A stretch of 64,000 bases of DNA from assembly GCF_032854445.1 (NCBI RefSeq), contig NC_088301.1, positions 25,652,402-25,716,401 of the forward strand, read 5' to 3'. The DNA comes from Liolophura sinensis (taxonomy: Eukaryota; Mollusca; Polyplacophora; Chitonida; Chitonidae). Below are positions 37,009 to 50,630 of the stretch, in pieces. Position 1 is the first letter of the stretch. Each line of letters starts with the position of its first letter. The translations under genes and the position numbers were made by a program. Below the pieces are notes generated by a model that made no database searches, was not told where the DNA came from, and worked only from the letters and a program-made list of their open reading frames with translations.

Positions 37009-40000
37009 TCAGTACAAAATGAAGTTTTCACGTCCATCTAAATCAACTGAAGCACTTTTGTTCTTCATTTCCGCTTTGGCAGCTTCGAAATGTGCTTCCA
37101 CAATTTCTTTGGGAGTGCACCCGATTCTGAAGAAGGAGATCTCACCTGAAATGGAAAGAAAATATAGGTTTTAAACAAATCTTTTTAATTTTTTCCCACG
37201 CCTTGTAAACATAGTATCATTTGTATGATTTAGGCAATTTTGATCAACTTTTACCGTGTCTTTACCTGGCATTGTAGAAGAAGACTATTGCTATTCACTA
37301 TATGACCTTGACTAAGTTTTAAACTATATTAAACTATATTTTATGATCAATGGGCATTTTGTGCATTGCATAGCATTCTTATTTAATTGAAGTAGCCTAT
37401 TCCTTATGATTGGTGTTTTATGCCGTACTCAAGAACATTTCACTTATACGACGACGGCAAGCATTATGGTGGACAAAGCCCTGGGTATACCCACGACCCC
37501 ATCTGCAGGTTGCTGCGGACCCTCCCACGTACAACTGGAGAGCCCAATTCTTATGCACCATGCTCAAGAATATTTCACTTGTATAACGGCGTTATAACGG
37601 TGGAGGAAACCTAGAAGAGCCCTGGGGAAACCATTCCACCTCGCCACGTGGATCACAAACATCCTTACTAAAAGCCATAGTAAAACCACAGGTTTTCCCC
37701 CGGGCTCTGCCCGATGTCCTCCCACCATAATGCTGGCTGCCGTCGTATAAGTGAAATATTCGTGAGTACGGCGTAAAACACCAATGAAATAAAATAAATA
37801 AACTATTTAAAGGAAAAAAAAAACACTAAGGTGAAATATAAACTCGATGAAAGACCATTTAACACTGTCCATAAAACCAGACCGACTTCTATTTTATTAA
37901 TTTTTTTTTACCCTAATAAAATGTATTTGAAACTTTGGATCATATATGGTGGCCTTTTCCGTCCATACTGGGACCAATGACCTTTTTCCCACTTAACACA
38001 CACAGACGGCTAGATTTCACCATTTCAAAATGCCAAAATTTCAATACATGCCTTGAAACAAACTATATCCAGCTAACAACAGAGATAAGACGTCCCTCTT
38101 ACTACCCTCTGGGTCAATACAGACCACCGTAGAACCTGATGTTTTAAGACCATTTCACTCAATTGGAAAAATTTTAAAATAAAGAGTTTAATGATCTTTA
38201 ATGTTACATATTCCTCATTATAGTGCCTTTCTGAGGTCGTCTGGAAGAGTACCGATCAAGGACATTTGTTTTTTTTTTTTTTTTAACATTAGATACCCAC
38301 CTTGGTCTATCTTCATACAGTTTACCACAGTGGAGGCGACTAGCTCGTTCGATTCCCCATCACATAACATCCCGTCTATTTTATGACCTGTCAAAGGAAA
38401 AACACTTTCCATAAAGAAGCATAAAGACAGTTAACTAAGTTAGTGTTATCCCTATATTGTGTGTACAATGTCAGGCGAGACATACAAAAACGCGCGAGGT
38501 GTACAACAGCTACATACAATTCTACGGAACTGACATGTAGCCCTACCGATCTGGAGATCTAACATGTATGTTTCTGTAGAACTGACATGTAGCCCTACTG
38601 GTCTGGAGATCTAACAGGTATGTTTCTGCACAACTGAAATGTAGCCCCTACCGATCTGGAGATCTAACATGTATGTTTCTGTAGAACTGACATGTAGCCC
38701 TACTGGTCTGGAGATCTAACAGGTATGTTTCTGCAGAAATGACGTGCAGCCCTACTGGTCTGGAGATCTAACATGAATGTTTCTGCAGAACTGACATGTA
38801 GCCCTACTGGTCTGGGGATCTAACATGTATGTTTCTGCAGAACTGACATGTAGCCCTACTGGTCTGGAGATCTAACATGTATGTTTCTGCAGAAATGACG
38901 TGCAGCCCTACCGATCTGGAGATTTAACAGGTACGTTTCTGCAGAACAGGAATGCAGCCCTATCGATCTGGAGATCTAACATGTATGTTTCTGCAGAACT
39001 GAAATGTAGCCCTACCGATCTGGAGATCTAACAGGTATGTTTCTGCAGAACTGGAATGCAGCCCTATCGATCTGGAGATTTAACATGTATGTTTCTGCAG
39101 AACTGAAATGCAGCCCTACTGATCTGGAGATCTAACATGTATGTTTCTGCAGAACTGAAATGCAGCCCTATCGATCTGGAGATCTAACATGTATGTTTCT
39201 GCAGAACTGAAATGTAGCCCTACCGATCTGGAGATCTAACAGGTATGTTTCTGCAGAACTGAAATGCAGCCCTATCGATCTGGAGATCTAACATGTATGT
39301 TTCTGCAGAACTGAAATGTAGCCCTACCGATCTGGAGATCAACAGGTATGTTTCTGCAGAACTGACGTGCACCTTTTTTGGGGAAATATAATGTTTTAGA
39401 GAACTCAAAAATACACAGCTCTACAAAGAAATCTCACCCATAGAGAATAATACATTTTTCCCACAGCAACTTGTTTGCAATCTGACTGCAATCTGCCTGC
39501 AATCTGACTTTGTATTGCCAATCTGGCTTTGTACTGGCCATCTGGTTTTGTATTTGGCAACCTGGCTTTGTATTGGCAATCTGACTTTGTACTGGCAATC
39601 TGACTTTGTATTGGTAATCTGGCTTTGTATTGGCAATCTGGTTTTGTGTTTGGCAATCTGGCTGTGTATTGCCAATCTGGCTTTGTGTTTGCCAATCTGG
39701 CTTTGTGTTTGGCAATCTGACTTTGTCTTGACACTCTGGCTTTGTATTGGCAATCTCGCTTTGCATTGGCAATCCGGATTTGTGTTGGCAATCTGACTTT
39801 GTCTTGGCACTCTGGCTGTGTATTGGCAATCTCGCTTTGCATTGGCAATCCGGATTTGTGTTGGCAATCTGACTTTGTCTTGGCAATCTGGCTGTGTTTG
39901 GCAATCTGGCTTTGTCTTAAACAATCTGGATGTGTGTTGGCAATCTGGATTTGTGTAAGTAATCTGGCTTTGTGCTGGTAATTTCATTTGGCACAACCAA

Positions 40001-43000
40001 ACGGCAACACCACGAATTTCTACAGTTCAGCAAAGCCCAACAAGACAACACTAAAGCTTACCCAAAGATTCCAGCACCATATCATGGTGAGTGCTGTCCG
40101 CCCCACCGCTAGGGTTCGCCGACGTGATGGCCACAGGTCCAGTCATTCCCACCAAATGGGACAGAACCGTACTGTCTGGGACTCGTATACACACGCTCTC
40201 CTTGGTCCCAATGTACTCTACAGCGTCGTTCAGTCCCATGTTCCTAAGCCACTGGCCTTTGGGCACCACACAGCTGATTCCTCCTGGATAACACCGTCTC
40301 ATGAAGGCCCAGAGCAATGGACTGAAGTCAGGGTTTGCGTCGGCGAGCTGGTCCAGCTTGGATAGGCACACGCAGATGGGCTTCTCCGGAGGGCGCCCTT
40401 TGATGTTGTAGATGTTCCTGATGGAGGTTGGATGTTTGCAAGACGCGGCCAGAGCGTAGACTGTATCAGTGGGCACTCCACACACCCCACCGTTGTCCAG
40501 GATCTTAGCGATAGCCTTGAGACTGGTGGTACGCCGTGATGGGAACGCAGGACACACCGTCTTACCATTGTTCAGCTCTTCTAAATCCTTATCTCTCTCC
40601 TGAAAATCACAACAGAAACATACATGTTTTCAGAAATATTTGAACATTAAAGAAATTCTCAGAAAAAGATAAGGTGATGTCAATTTTAGTAAACATCAGG
40701 GCCAATCAGGGCCAAGTTCTTCGAAAGTGTATTAGTTAATACTGGCATTAAGTCATATTTTATATTAACAAATTTTGCCAAACTCAGCAGCCAATGCAGT
40801 TGTCCAGTGTCAAAGCATAACAGCAGCAGTTTTATAGTTCATGTTTAAAATACTGTGACGCAAATTTTTGCAGGCTAAGTACATAATTGAAGACTTGGCT
40901 TAAAACTTGGTATTAAGTTTGAACAACTGGGCCCAGCAAAATAGCCAGAGCAGGTCATGGCTCAGTAGCTTAGACGCGCATGTCTTACAATAGCTAGAAC
41001 ACAGTGTGGTGTTTAATCAACAGTCAAATAAAGAAATCAAATCAGCAAAATAGTAACGCGTGAAGCCTCACAGTTCTCTGTGGTGTGTCTGATCGTTGAT
41101 AATCCTTTTGTTTTTGTTTTGTTTTTTTTTTTGTTTTGTTTTTTTTTTCCATTTGAATGTACCTAAATGTCCTTTCATTTGAATGTAACTAAATGTCCTT
41201 TAATTTGAATGTACCTAAATATCCTTTCATTTTAATGTACCTGAATGAATGGCTCTCCCATTGGAATAATATGGCTTCCAAGCACCCCGTTCACCATGCC
41301 GGCGAAAACTCCGTAAAAACACACGAGACCTACAGAAGATAAATATTGACAGAAAACTGGTGAAAAGAATAGTCCTTTTGTTTAACTTGGGAAAATATGA
41401 TTGACTTGAAGATATATAATATTGCCATTGTTTTAACTCTAGATGATAACTATATACAACGTATCATACCTAGGAGCAGCATGGACACCAGCAACATGTA
41501 GCGTGGAAGAGCATCGAAACACTGAAGGACCAAACAAATGGCGTTCAGCTCAAACAGGATGGAGACCGGCAACCAGACCTTGTTCAGCACGAGGGTAACC
41601 AGCATGACGATCGTGTGGAGACTAAGGACTGCTACAGACCCCGCCCTTAGCGAAGCCGATAGGTTCTCTGAAAATACAATCTCATTGTCTTAAAATTGCT
41701 TAGTGGGTATTGTTATTCTATGATCATTTCTTTGAATTTAGACAATTGTATACCAGCCGTCACCAAAAATGGACGTTCCAGGTCAATAATCCCAGTACCG
41801 ATCCCACACTCCCCAGTATTACAATGGCAGTGACATACACTACGGTGTGGCCGCCTTACCAGTTTTTATTATAAGGGCACACATTCCCCTGTAGTACTTG
41901 ACAGTGACATAAGCTACGATGCGACCGCTTTACCATTGACGAGTATAACAGTCCACATTCCCCAGTAGGGCTTGACAGTGACATAAGCTACGATGCGACG
42001 GCTCTACCACTGACGGGTATAACAGTCCACATTCCCCAGTAGTGCTTGACAGTGAAATAAGGCAAGGTGTGATCACCCAGCCATTGATGAGTATAAGGGC
42101 CCACATTCCCCAGGAGTGCATGGAAGTAACAGGAGGGATCGCCTTACCATTGATGAGTATAAGGGCCCACATTCCCCAGGAGTGCATGGAAGTAACAGGC
42201 GGGATCGCCTTACCATTGATGAGTATAAGGGCCCACATTCCCCAGGAGTGCATGGAAGTAACAGGAGGGATCGCCTTACCATTGATGAGTATAAGGGCCC
42301 ACATTCCCCAGTAGGCCGCCAGCACCACCGTGACGTAGGTCTTCGCCAGGCTGCCCGAGGCGTACGCCAGTCTGCCAGCGTACAGCTGTATCAAAGCTCC
42401 TGCCACCAGCACCCACGGCAGGGCTTCGGTCCCGTTCGTCGCCTCGAACGTTGACATGCAAATGGCGGCCACCGTGTTGCCAAGGAACGAGATGGTATCC
42501 ACGATGTAGCTATCCATTTCCGGTCCTTCTTCGATCTCTTTGATTTCTGGAAACTTTTGACTCCTGCACAAAACAAAAAAAAATTATTTATTTTAGGAGA
42601 CTATGTGCGCTATCTTAAATTTGTGTCTTTAGTCTTTCATTCAATGCCTAAAATACGAAACTCTTACAAAGATTTTCCATTTTATTGGTAGAATGATGTG
42701 ATTTTTGCATATTGCGTGTAAAGCAATTGTCAAAACGGAATATGACGACATGTACTCCTAAAGGTTGGGGCATTATAATGTATGAAGTATATGTTTCCAA
42801 ATTCAGACGACATTCTACACATTTTCTGGGACCGATTCAACAAAGCCATTTCTGACTAAAGTCAAATTTTTAACCCTTATCACAGTGTTTAGTTGTTGGT
42901 AATAGACATCTAGTTTTTGGTAACATTTAACATAATTGATAACATTTATAAAGTGGTCAAAAGTTTTATTTCTATGGCCCAAAATTACTTTGATTTAAAT

Positions 43001-46000
43001 TTTGACTGAAGTCAGAAATGGCTTTGTGGGATCGTCCCCTGGCCTCCAGATCACGCCGCTGTCATAGTCAATCTTTGTCTTAACCTCAAAACAGTCTACA
43101 GCGCAAAAACTTCCCTTGGGAAGTTTTACTTAAATATTTAATCTTCATGCCTCAGGTTTTGATGTCCAAATGTATATCTTCAATATCATAAGTTAAAACT
43201 ACGTTTAACATAAGTCAAAGACGCCTTTATGATCCTGAGGCCTTGACATTATAAAAGTCTGAAGCATAAATACCTGCAACATGCCGTGAGCCTCTCAAAA
43301 TATGACCTCAAGCTGACCTGGGTCACGACCTCTGACCCCGTATACATGACTGCCTTCTCGGCTATGGAGTTGACCAAAGTGCCGAGAGCGATGTACAAGG
43401 ACACGATGGCGATAATGGCGCAGGGGATGCCGAATGTAAAGTTATAGACGTTAATAGGGATGTGTGCTACAGAGAGAAGAAGCATGACTAGGAAGAGGAG
43501 ATTGTATAGGAACACGACTTTCCCCTGGCACATAGACCCTACCAGGAGAGCGGAGTAGACCAGAAATAAACCCCACTGGCCATAGAAGTTAATCCGAGCT
43601 TCTATTATGCCGTGAAACTCCAAGGATATCAAGGTCTGGGTTATACCTTTAGACAGCCATAGCATTAGATAACAGATAAACTGGACGGAGTGGAAGAAAT
43701 CGTGGCGGAGGAAAGCGTAGAAACTGGCCAGCATGTGGCAGAGAAGGCTAAAAAGCAACATGGAGGCGGCAGGCCGGAAGTCGGTGAAGTAACCCAAATG
43801 ATGGAACGCGAGCACGGTGGCCGGCACGACGTTGCCAATGTAACCCAACGCCATCGGCTCAGCGTACTTCGTGTTTTTCTTTTTCTCTTTCTTTTTGTTG
43901 TCTTGGGCTTTGGCCCGGATCAACAGAACGTTGTACGGAGCATTTCCAAAGCCTGGTAAAACGTATCTCTGGCTGACGCCCTTAAGCGTCATCACCACGA
44001 CAGCGTATAACCCCGTTAAGACTATGAAAAGCTCGAAAGCCGCAGCCACCCGCTTACCCCAGAAATAAAACAGCCCCACCCCTTCAAAGACCAGAGTAAG
44101 GAACAGTGCTAACAGGACAGGGGGTAGAATATAATTAACAGTTAAGGCGCAGAGACAGAGAACGATGGCTATGGCGCAGAAAGCTATCATTCCCGGCAAG
44201 AGGCCCCTCTGCATCACCTCGGGCCCCAGGACAGGCTGTAAAAGGTGGCCTATCCCGTAGATGGACCAGATGGCCGAAAAGACGACGAAGGCGGTGGCCG
44301 TCAGGTGGTCATTTCGTCGGAACGACATGAAGGCGGCCATCACTTGGAGAATACCTCCAATGACGATCAGATGCACTCCTGGAATTAATAATAGAACACA
44401 TCAGTCATCAATGCAGTCATTTATTGATTTATTACTGATTGATTGATGTATCATGGGTCACAATCAAGAATATTCATATGTATATGACGACGTGAGGTTT
44501 ATGGGTGGAGAAAGGCGTCTCTTCGACAAGTGTTTGGCGAACCCCATACAAGACGTAAAGCCGCCGAGCGGATTTGAACTGGCAACCTCTTCGGTCAAGG
44601 GTTAGTACCCTGAAAATAGTCATGGAATAAATCTAACGATCTGATGCATACCATGGCTTTCAAGTCTTCCTAAAGGCTATACGATCCAACTTTATGCTAT
44701 ACCAGATTTAATAGCTAGTCATGTATATTTTCAAGATATTTGGACTTGCTAATCAATGCTAGTTTTTGGACTTTGTCAATGCCAGTACAGTAGATTTTTG
44801 GACTTTGTCAATGCTAGTATAGTAGATTTTTGGACTTTGTCAATGCCAGTACAGTAGATTTTTGGACTTTGTCAATGCCAGTACAGTAGATTTTTGGACT
44901 TTGTCAATGCTAATACAGTAGATTTTTGGACTTTGTCAATGCTTGTACAGTAGATTTTTGGACTTTGCCAATGCTTGTACAGAAGATTTTTGGACTTTGT
45001 CATTGCTAGTATAGTAGATTTTTGGACTTTGTCAATGCTAGTACAGTAGATTTTTGGACTTTGTCAATGCCAGTACAGTAGTTTTTTGGACTTTGTCAAT
45101 GCTAGTATAAGATGTTCTAAAACTGCATGCTTCATATATATGAATAAGTGGCCTCAATGTTACAATGAAATCTGACCAAGAGAAACCTGCGGCAATGGTT
45201 TCCAGTCAAGTCGGACTCACCAATCCGTTATCCTAAAGTTAAAAGACATTGTACTGTTAATTCCAGGGAAAGAATGAGCCATCATTATATTTATTAACAA
45301 AGCAAGTGTATTCAAAAAAAGCTTTTGTCAAATTTCAGCACGTTAATATTCATTATAATCTGCATAAATAACGGTATCGCAACAGATTAATAAAGCACCG
45401 TTTGACTGTAAAGAGGTTAACATCGCACGCATGCGGCGTATGTAGGCCTGTATGTATACCGGTACCGGTAATTCTGTAGGTAACAGGCTAGGCTTAACGA
45501 CATAGCCTAGTACACATCTGGAAAAAATGTTGACATTTAAAACGTATTCAGACAAAGAGCATGAATTACGATTGAAGTGTTTTTCTTTTTAATTATTGCA
45601 TCATTCACTGTTTTCTGACACAATCAAGAAGACGAGGAAGGACGGATTGCTGCTTTTCCGCCTCTTTTCCTCAATTCATGTCTTACCATATCGTAATATC
45701 TGTCATATGACGTCATTAAGTATCATCAGCAGTACGTCGAGCGCGCTGTACCGTTACACGTGTCTTTTATTTAATGCTTACACATAAACCGAAAACTCCA
45801 GTTTATCAAAGCAAAGCTTAAATATAATACCAACTCGTCAAAATACAAAAAAGTTTATGCAATGAACAGATTCCTGTATTACCCGACCACTTCTTCGTTA
45901 ATGTGTTAAGGCTGGTAAAACACTGCGAAGTGTCTGATCTAGGTATTGTTGACCAAAGCCGGACGAGATGGAGGCAATAAGATGGTGGGGGGGGGGGGGG

Positions 46001-49000
46001 GTATGGCCATCTAGACTTGGATCTGGTACCATACGGCGTTAGGTACGGTGGGCAGAGAGGGGAGGGGGGGAGGTGTACACGGGGGCTGACATGCCGCCAC
46101 AATCCCCCCATACACACATGAGTATATCAGGGGCACGTAGACTTAAGGATCTTACAACTACCGGACAATTACTCTCTGGCTTGTGTGAATTCTGTCAGAG
46201 CTTTTGTTTTATTATCTGATGCGCATAGTTTCCGTCTCCATGCTTGTTAATTCTGATCTGCAAATTAGACCGCTGTATTCTTCTGTGTATAGTGTATACA
46301 ATATACTCAGGCATGAAAAATCCTCTACACAAAATTCATTTGTTTTAAACTATTTAGCACCACATCTCGATTAACGCAACAGGATGTAAGATTTTAACCT
46401 CTCTGATAGTGAAAGTGAACGAGATAAAACCGATGACGTATTAAAGTGGTCGAATAAAGGATGGGGAAAACCTGCAAATGTGTCCGAACTTTGTAAGAGT
46501 TCAAATTTCCATTATTTATTTTTTGAAAAAAGGACAAAATCATGCAAAATTTCTGCATCTGCTATACTCTGTTTTAACATGAATTGTCCTTCTTTGGTAA
46601 AGTGGTTAACTTCATCCACCATATATTTTTACTCTGTGAATGTATTACTGCTATATGATCAAAATAGGTGTAATTTTCTGTGCGTGCAACATGGCTTTTC
46701 CAATGTGTAATGTAATCTTGACACATTTCTGCTTATGCAACGCAGCAGTTGTATATGTAACGTAATCCTGCAATATTTCTGTGTATATAAACGTTGGTTT
46801 GTCTGTACGTATCACTGCATAATAATATTATATGTCTGTGTATGTAGCGCTTCTTTCTCAGTATGTGAATGTAATCCTGTCATATTTTTCATTTATTTAT
46901 TTATTTTATTGGTGTTTTACGCCGTACTCAAGAATGCCATATTTTTGAAACTGTTCTATCAATGCCTGTGTGTACAGGCGTATAAATGTGTCAGTCCCCC
47001 TATCCTGTGTCTATTATTGTATCTTCACTCTATTAGTTTTTAGTTCATTAATATCCAGAATGTCATCATCCCATTTGTCTGTAAGTGTATCATCCAGCTC
47101 ATGCTGGCTTCCTCTCCGGTCGTACGTGAGAAGGTCTGCCAGCAACCTGCGGATGGTCGTGGGTTTCCCACCGGGCTCTGCCCGGTTTCCACCCACTATA
47201 ATGCTGGCCGCCGCCGTATAAGTGAAATATTCTTGAGTACAGCGTAAAACACCAATCAAAAAAAAAAAAAAAAAAAAAAAAATGTAAGTGTATCATCACC
47301 ATTTTTCAGTAAGTGTATCATCCCCCCATTTGTCTGTAAATGTATTATTACCCCATTTGTCTGTAAGTGTATCTTCACTCCATTTGTCAGTAAGTGTATC
47401 ATCACTTCATTTGTCTGTAAATGTATCATTACCCTATTTGTTTGTAAGTGTAGCATATATGCCTGCAGATACATCAGTGCGAGAATCCATTGAGCTGACG
47501 TTGCCTTTGCAGAGTATCTAAGCAAACCGCTGTATAGGTATGAAGTGTCATTGAACATTTATTCAAAGTGACCTTACGACTTGTACGCATTGCCTTGAAT
47601 ATCCAGGTTAAACCCTATACCTGAGCGGGTTACAATTTCTGTGCATTCGCTTTGCAGGGGTATACACCACTGCCGGAAGAAGCACTTTAATAATGACCCT
47701 CAAAATGGTAGGAAGACAGTGTGATTAGTATGAACTTCCAGGAGTTTGTGACATGAACTAGCTCTGCTACCGCTGTGGCTATGGTACTTGGCTGTGTGTA
47801 TCTGTGCTTTCATTATGTACACAGGTCACCGACACTGATAATATCTACCGCATTTGTACTACTTATTAAAGTAGCTTAAACAGACCCCTGATTGCTTCGC
47901 ACATTGAGATATAGTTTTTTAATGATACTAATTTCACCACAAATTCTAATTCAGACACCCTATAGCAGCAGTCTTTGTGCTAAGAGACACGTTCTATTCA
48001 CTTAATATAATGACGTCAGGCAACATTTCCTCTTTTTGAAGTGGATGTTTTTCATTAATATCAGCCCTGTGTCTTTGTTCTCGTCAAAAAAAAAACACTG
48101 AGACAGTTTATTTCATCCCAAAATACTGTACATTCAATGGATAACGAACGTATGTATTTTAAATATACGACGTTTCTGCGTAGATACAAGCGTTATTACT
48201 CGACGTTTCGGTGTACATACAAGCGTAAATACTATTGACAACGGATTCATGTCTACAACGACACGTCGCTCGTTTGTACAGGCCAAATGAAGTTGTTATC
48301 CATACAATTTACAATTGTTCATTGTGTTCTTCCACTCAGTTTCCAATTGCTATTCGAACAAGCAAATTTATGTTAGTTGTCAAACACCTGCGCTCAAAAT
48401 TAAACCATATCTACGCCTGCGCTTATAAGTTCTCGTTCGTAGTATTTTACTTCGCGCAGCAAATCACACTATTTATACAAGTCTATTTAAATATATGGGT
48501 GTCAACGAACTAATTATGTATTTACATACTAAAAACAATACGGTATATTGTCCAAGGCGACTTTTCGCCACAATTGAATTAATCAAGCCTTCACAACCGG
48601 GACGTGATGGGGAGAAAACTTTTCTGGTCTTCGGACTATACAGACCAATAGCCATGGTACGCCCAACAACGTAGTCCAGAGCAATTATCTAAGGGGTGGT
48701 TCGCACTATGGTTAGAAGTGTTCTTTGTTACTCCCCCAGCATTGTCTGGGGACAGGTATATTACTGCTCGACCTGGTGCAATTTTTCACCTAACTGTCCG
48801 ACCGTGTGCCGGAAACAAAACGTGTTCCCCAAGCTGACATGGAGAACAACGTGGAAATATGCTTTTGATAACATGTTCAGTCGTGAGGTCTCTGTGTGAC
48901 TGACACAATTGGAATAAAGGAACTGGTTAAATAAATCGCTTTAGCTGCATTTATACCCCCACAAACTGACATAAAAAATAAACATGTAAGACATGGGAGA

Positions 49001-50546
49001 TTAAATGGAAAATATAAAACCGACAAACAAATATAGACTACGGTGGTTTTCTATTTTTCAACACACGCATGTGTGTACCGAAGATGCATGGCCTGTAGAC
49101 CTACATGTACGTCTGTTATTAATCGTCTACAGGGTTTAACATTTTTCATGCAACAAAAATGAAATGAATATGGACGACGCATTTCATACTCAGTGAACAT
49201 TAGTTTTTTTTTTTTTCAATTTTGAGTAAACAGCTCCTAGTTGATGCTCAATGAACATTAACTTGTATTTGATGCTCAGTAAAGTATAAGCTTGCATCTG
49301 GTACTCAGTGAACAACCATGTTTGTTGTTACTTGGAGCAATACGTGTCGTCTAGAAAAGCCTGAGGGTTCAGGTTGTTTTTACCTGTTTATTTTATCTGT
49401 TTATCTTTACTGCGTCATCTTATTCATAAAATACGACAATCGAGATTTTATATTTAATCTCAAACGTCATATTTTGGGCTATTCTTTTTCAAATTTAGAC
49501 ACTTTTGGGGATGGAGAGAGAAAGGTCTCTAAATTGGGATCTATAATTCTGTCCACTGATGAACATCTGTACTGACAACCAAAAGCATGAGTGAGCATTT
49601 GATATATATTTATATTAGTTTGTCTGCCACTTGGCACCCAGCTCTGGAAAACTTTCAATTTGACCACTTAAACGTCTTACCCTCGATTCACAAATCTGTT
49701 AATAATTGCATAATGGATGCAACATTTTCCAGTTGCGTAACACATGCGATCTATATATTAAATAGATATGCTTGCAATATGTGTATCTGAAAGATTTATA
49801 CACATTGTTGATGTCCATGTAAATAGTATATAATAGCCAGGTTCAGAACTCAGATGTGTTATGTCAAGGCAGGGTATATTATTACATTCCTAAACGTGTA
49901 GCCACAACCACATCTGACACGAACGCGTTAAGATAAGGTCATAACATTAATTTGGTTAAGTCATATCAGATAATGAAATGTTAAATCCTTTCCTACTCCA
50001 GTTTTTTTTCTGTTTCGCCTGCGGCTTGTATATTTCTTCACATCCTCACGTACCTCGTCTGGAAATCACTTTGATGAAGTTTTTGCTATGCCAACCGTTC
50101 CAGGTGCGTGGTCGACAGGTATTCTGGTATGGATAGTTTTTCCTTTCATAATCACATCAGGGCTGCACATAATCGTAATTAATTTGATTTTATAAAATAT
50201 CTTTTTAAATAGCCTGCAAATAATCATTATTATCAACAGCAACTGCATGCAGTTCCGTATGTCCTGGATACGACACCTTCTCAAGGCAGATCTCTCCGGA
50301 TTTGTCACCCTAAACAAAAGCCATGCATTTGGACAACCAGTTTATTTGGTGTAAAACAAAGTTAAATTGGTTAGGACGTGTCACGTTTATCAACACGTTT
50401 AAATACTTTTTTTCTCTGAAGTTTAATATGGATTTTACATGCACATCCGCGTGGGGAGCTATCCCCCTGCGAATGCTTGCATGAGTATAAGGAAGAGTTA
50501 GAATAAGGTGTTCCCTGTCAGAAATTAATATAAATAAACAACTTGG

Positions 50547-50597
<51 letters not shown>

Positions 50598-50598
50598 G

Positions 50599-50630
<32 letters not shown>

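Noticed and set aside
36800-37174. 124-residue plus-strand open frame
   Set aside because: It is the antisense shadow of the last exon of the minus-strand fusion gene.
38519-39368. Regular direct repeats suggesting a CRISPR-like array
   Set aside because: There are no unique spacers between the units; the 52-bp units abut directly, and the context is an animal intron.
39405-39996. Several 80-190 residue open frames, both strands
   Set aside because: They translate the 19-20 bp minisatellite; the repeat simply lacks stops.
43690-43959. 89-residue plus-strand frame
   Set aside because: Antisense shadow of the large membrane exon 43274-44378.
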